Below, in pieces: positions 61,605 to 64,000 of a stretch of 64,000 bases of DNA. Position 1 is the first letter of the stretch, and each line of letters begins with the position of its first letter. This stretch comes from Chlorobiaceae bacterium (GTDB taxonomy: Bacteria > Bacteroidota > Chlorobiia > Chlorobiales > Chlorobiaceae): contig JABDHK010000010.1 in NCBI GenBank assembly GCA_012972835.1, forward strand, positions 248,001 to 312,000. Direction: 5' to 3'. The notes beneath the pieces are model-generated. The model made no database searches, was not told the DNA's origin, and worked only from the letters and a program-made list of their open reading frames with translations. The position numbers were made by a program, and so were the translations under genes.

Positions 61605-61677
61605 GAGTATTTCATTGTTTGGTAGACCAGATATTGTACTGTTCTTTCAAAGCAAGGTTGATTTAAAATTAACAGTC
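61605..61677 (+). pseudogene. Short relic of a phosphatidylserine decarboxylase-like gene (copy 1)
   Basis: This ~73-base stretch is close to identical with 63052-63122, the C-terminal part of the decarboxylase-like gene further right. In frame from 61619 it reads FGRPDIVLFFQSKVDLKLTV, matching FGGSDIVMLFQSKVDFKLTV there. One extra base near 61613 breaks the frame on the left, and the sequence stops matching after 61677. Confidence 0.6.
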
Positions 61678-61688
61678 GCTTTTTTTAG

Positions 61689-61886
61689 GCACAAAAGGTA
61701 CTTTTGACCAAAAAAGAGATCAGCGGTAAAGAACGCACCAATGAAGAGCGCGAATTGGCCATCCGCCTGATCATCGATCGAGCCTTGGTATCGGATGAAA
61801 TGCTGGATATCTTCGAGGCAGTAGGGCGCGACAAGTCAAACATCAGTATTCTTGATGACACCTTCATCAACGAAATGTATAGGTAA
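61689..61886 (+). pseudogene. Fragment of a type I restriction enzyme HsdR C-terminal region
   Basis: The frame from about 61689 (TTG 61704) to a stop at 61886 reads EISGKERTNEERELAIRLIIDRALVSDEMLDIFEAVGRDKSNISILDDTFINEM. This is the conserved segment of the HsdR C-terminal domain (DUF3387 region), in which the ERELAIR, VSDEMLDIFEA and ISILDDTF blocks follow each other. No motor or nuclease domain and no hsdM or hsdS is present, so it is a remnant of a lost restriction-modification system or an integration scar. Confidence 0.65.
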
Positions 61887-61976
61887 TAAATATATTTTTT
61901 TGCATCGTGTTATTACGCAACTTGAGTGGTTGTGAATCTCCGTTTATTCCTTTTTTCATTTCTAAATACGACGAAC

Positions 61977-62723
61977 ATGAAAAAGTCAACCTTCGTATTA
62001 GCATTGCTTTCCGCTGGGTTATTGTCAGCATCTCAGGCATCTGCCGTTGAGCACTACATCAGTGGGAGCTTCGGTATCCCTGTTTATCAGGATTTAAATT
62101 CATCTTTTAGCTTCTATGATTCTGCAAATGTTAATCTGATACGGGATACAAAAATATCACTCAATTCCGGAATATTGCTCTTTGGTGCCGTCGGTGTTGA
62201 TTATGGAAACGTGCGAATTGAAGGCGAGGCAGGATACCAGACATTCAACTTCAACAAAATCAAGGTGCATTCAACCGGATCAGGAAATACAAATAACAAT
62301 CCAATTTCGGTATATGTTTACGACCTTTTCGGTGGAGCATTCAATGAAACATCAACATTCGATGTAGCCGGCAAAGGGAGTCTCACCTCGCTTATGGCAA
62401 ATGCTTACTACGATCTCCCGGTTGGCGGAAAGATTAAACCTTATGTGACCGCTGGTGTTGGCATGGCTCAGGTTCGCTATGTCGGGTTTGGTATCAATGG
62501 CCTTCCCAATCCTGTGGGCAGTAATGAGTTAAATCGACAGAATCTCGACACAACGACGATTGCCTATCAGTTCGGTGCGGGCATTGCACTTCCTGTTAGC
62601 AATAAAGTGACACTTGATGCCCGTTATCGCTACTTTGTGACAGCTCATTATGATTTGGCGGTATATGAAGATACTTCTTTGCAAAACCACCAGTTTCTTG
62701 TCAGCGTCCGGGTTGGAATCTGA
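61977..62723 (+). CDS. Outer-membrane beta-barrel protein (paralogue of 2223-2852)
   Basis: Start at ATG 61977 gives a clean signal peptide (MKKSTFVLALLSAGLLSASQASA, then VEHYISGSFG). About 248 residues. Barrel motifs KPYVTAGVGMA and IAYQFGAGIALPVSNKVTLDARYRYF match the same blocks in the protein at 2223-2852. Alternating amphipathic strands end in VRVGI. Embedded in a patch of gene fragments but itself intact. Function unknown. Confidence 0.82.
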   Translation: MKKSTFVLALLSAGLLSASQASAVEHYISGSFGIPVYQDLNSSFSFYDSANVNLIRDTKISLNSGILLFGAVGVDYGNVRIEGEAGYQTFNFNKIKVHSTGSGNTNNNPISVYVYDLFGGAFNETSTFDVAGKGSLTSLMANAYYDLPVGGKIKPYVTAGVGMAQVRYVGFGINGLPNPVGSNELNRQNLDTTTIAYQFGAGIALPVSNKVTLDARYRYFVTAHYDLAVYEDTSLQNHQFLVSVRVGI

Positions 62724-62736
62724 CCGATATAGATTG

Positions 62737-63195
62737 ATGCATACATTTCTTGATATAAACGATTATCATCGTTATCATTTTCCTATTGATGGAACAATAA
62801 AAGAGGTTCGTATTATTCAAAGCGATGATGCGGTTGGTGGAATAATAACATGGGATGCCAGGACAAAAAAATATCTTCTTGAGGCAACAAACCCGGGCTA
62901 GCAAAATATTGAGACACGTGGTTGTGTCATTATGGAAACTAAAAAATATGGTTTGGTAGCATTGCTGCCCATTGCAATGTCGCAGATATCTTCGGTTAAT
63001 TTTGAAAAGAGTGTCAAGGTGGGTAATAGCGTCAAAAAGGGAGATATGCTTGGGTATTTCTTGTTTGGTGGATCAGATATTGTAATGCTCTTTCAAAGCA
63101 AGGTTGATTTTAAATTAACGGTACCTGAAGAGAGCAAAAACGCCTATAAACATGTGTTGATGGGCGAGAAATATGGAAAAATTACCATAAAATAA
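62737..63195 (+). pseudogene. C-terminal part of a phosphatidylserine decarboxylase-like gene with an in-frame stop
   Basis: Two open frames in the same register (62737-62901 and 62902-63195) read MHTFLDINDYHRYHFPIDGTIKEVRII and METKKYGLVALLPIAMSQISSVNFEKSVKVGNSVKKGDMLGYFLFGGSDIVMLFQ, the conserved blocks of PF02666 decarboxylases. The GGSD motif would be the self-cleavage site that forms the pyruvoyl cofactor. A TAG at 62899-62901 interrupts the chain (before QNIETRG), where homologues have a residue such as Trp. The N-terminal half is missing. The enzyme would convert phosphatidylserine to phosphatidylethanolamine or act on a related amino acid. Confidence 0.7.
63052..63122 (+). repeat. Direct repeat copy 2 (matches 61605-61677)
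   Basis: About 71 bases, near-identical to copy 1, lying inside the decarboxylase-like pseudogene. The two copies are ~1.45 kb apart and flank the HsdR fragment and the outer-membrane protein gene. Confidence 0.6.
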
Positions 63196-63198
63196 TAA

Positions 63199-64000
63199 TC
63201 AGATATTAAGCTCTTCCAGTGCGTCACGCAGTGTTGTGCACCCCGCGATGGTTATCGGGAGTTTGAGCAATGATGGTTTCAGTTCGCGGGTATTGGCTTC
63301 GGGCAGGACAATGCGTTTAAAGCCGAGATGGGCTGCCTCCCTTATTCGCCGTTCGCTGTCGCTGATGGCCCGGAGCTCACCTGCAAGCCCGATTTCGCCA
63401 CAGCAGACAGTTGCGGGATCTACCGGCCGGTTCATGAGTCCTGAGGCAATGGCTGCAGCAATGGCGAGGTCAGCCGCGGGTTCAGCCAGTTTCAGGCCTC
63501 CAGCTATTTTTACAAAAACATCCTGACCCCAAGTCTCAATTTTGAGCCTGTTTTCAAGCACAGCAAGAATAATCGACATACGCTTTAAGTCAAACCCTGT
63601 GCTGATGCGTTGCGGCATGGAGTAGTTGGTTTTCGATACCAGTGCCTGCACTTCAACCAAAAGAGCCCTTGTGCCTTCAATAGCTGCAAGGATTGAGTTT
63701 CCGGGAACATCGGTTCTGCGACCGGAAATAAAAAATTCAGAGGGGTTGCTTACCTCTTCAAGGCCGGTTTCATCCATGCGGAAGACGCCGATCTCATTGG
63801 TGGAGCCGAATCGGTTTTTAACTGACCTGACAATACGATAACGCTGGTATCCCTCCCCCTCAAACTGCAGGACAGTATCGACCATATGCTCAAGGGCTTT
63901 CGGTCCGGCAAGGGCTCCCTCCTTGGTGATATGGCCGATAATCATCAGTATGACGTTCTGCTGCTTGGCTGCACGGATCAAGGTCGCCGCACACTCCCGG
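63199..64000 (-). CDS. radA: RadA DNA repair protein, 3' part; 5' end outside the window
   Basis: The frame runs from 63199 to the right edge and continues beyond it. Visible parts: the end of the RecA-like core with the KNRFG motif (VRSVKNRFGSTNEIGVF), the VSNPSEFFI linker and the Lon-like P domain (ILAAIEGTRALLVEVQALVSKTNYSMPQR; GGLKLAEPAADLAIAAAIASG; CGEIGLAGELRAI). RadA extends D-loops and branch-migrates recombination intermediates. The N-terminal zinc finger and Walker A are outside the window. Confidence 0.95.
   Translation of the reverse strand, partial: RECAATLIRAAKQQNVILMIIGHITKEGALAGPKALEHMVDTVLQFEGEGYQRYRIVRSVKNRFGSTNEIGVFRMDETGLEEVSNPSEFFISGRRTDVPGNSILAAIEGTRALLVEVQALVSKTNYSMPQRISTGFDLKRMSIILAVLENRLKIETWGQDVFVKIAGGLKLAEPAADLAIAAAIASGLMNRPVDPATVCCGEIGLAGELRAISDSERRIREAAHLGFKRIVLPEANTRELKPSLLKLPITIAGCTTLRDALEELNI

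Noticed and set aside
1-64000. CRISPR array or complete defence system
   Set aside because: I saw no regularly spaced repeats and no cas genes; the only restriction-related sequence is the HsdR fragment.

Overview
The window looks like the chromosome of a green sulfur bacterium (Chlorobiaceae, Chlorobium/Pelodictyon type). The evidence is a (bacterio)chlorophyll synthase of the UbiA superfamily, a BchC-like bacteriochlorophyllide dehydrogenase, two adjacent 2[4Fe-4S] ferredoxins of the small bacterial type, an FNR-type reductase and many small genes typical of the group. I cannot name the species from sequence alone. Both edges cut genes: a PTS EIIA-domain protein on the left and radA on the right.

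Layout. 1-3 kb: EIIA-domain protein and envelope/outer-membrane proteins. 3-6.5 kb: an SDR oxidoreductase and a GH65 disaccharide phosphorylase/hydrolase. 6.8-11 kb: a DevCAB-type ABC exporter with its TolC-like outer-membrane factor. 11-16.5 kb: housekeeping genes (rodA, RNase P RNA, a COG1579 zinc-ribbon protein, tRNA-Leu, rpmG, lysA, metF). 16.6-22.8 kb: a MazEF-like toxin-antitoxin pair with a palindromic operator candidate, an orphan five-PAS hybrid histidine kinase and a ComEC/Rec2 protein with a degenerate C-terminal domain. 22.8-25.4 kb: a Tim44-like zinc-ribbon protein paired with an SPFH/SHOCT protein. 25.4-29.2 kb: a four-gene methylmalonyl-CoA carboxytransferase (transcarboxylase) operon whose 5S gene has no ATG, GTG or TTG start upstream of its metal-binding motif. 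29-38 kb: small genes, Ogt, and an AraC regulator next to a complete RND efflux operon. 38-45 kb: pentapeptide protein, FNR-type reductase, tRNA-Val, PAP2 phosphatase, secreted MsrB-MsrA fusion, and a bchG-like/GT2/LOG operon. 45-50 kb: a monoheme cytochrome-porin fusion with Cyc2-like architecture, a LysE exporter, and a D,D-carboxypeptidase with a basic repeat tail. 50-55.5 kb: two ferredoxins, PhoH, DUF302, polyprenyl synthase, PASTA protein. 55.5-59.5 kb: an ABC permease/ATPase pair without a binding protein, the bchC-like gene and a holin-like membrane protein. 59.7-63.2 kb: an accessory patch with an RTX metalloprotease, an HsdR fragment, duplicated pieces of a phosphatidylserine decarboxylase-like gene (one with an in-frame stop) and an intact outer-membrane barrel gene. 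63.2 kb to the end: radA.

The most unusual items are the transcarboxylase operon with its missing start codon, the Cyc2-like cytochrome-porin, and the gene graveyard at 61.5-63.2 kb. I saw no CRISPR array, no prophage, no intact insertion sequence and no clear new defence system.
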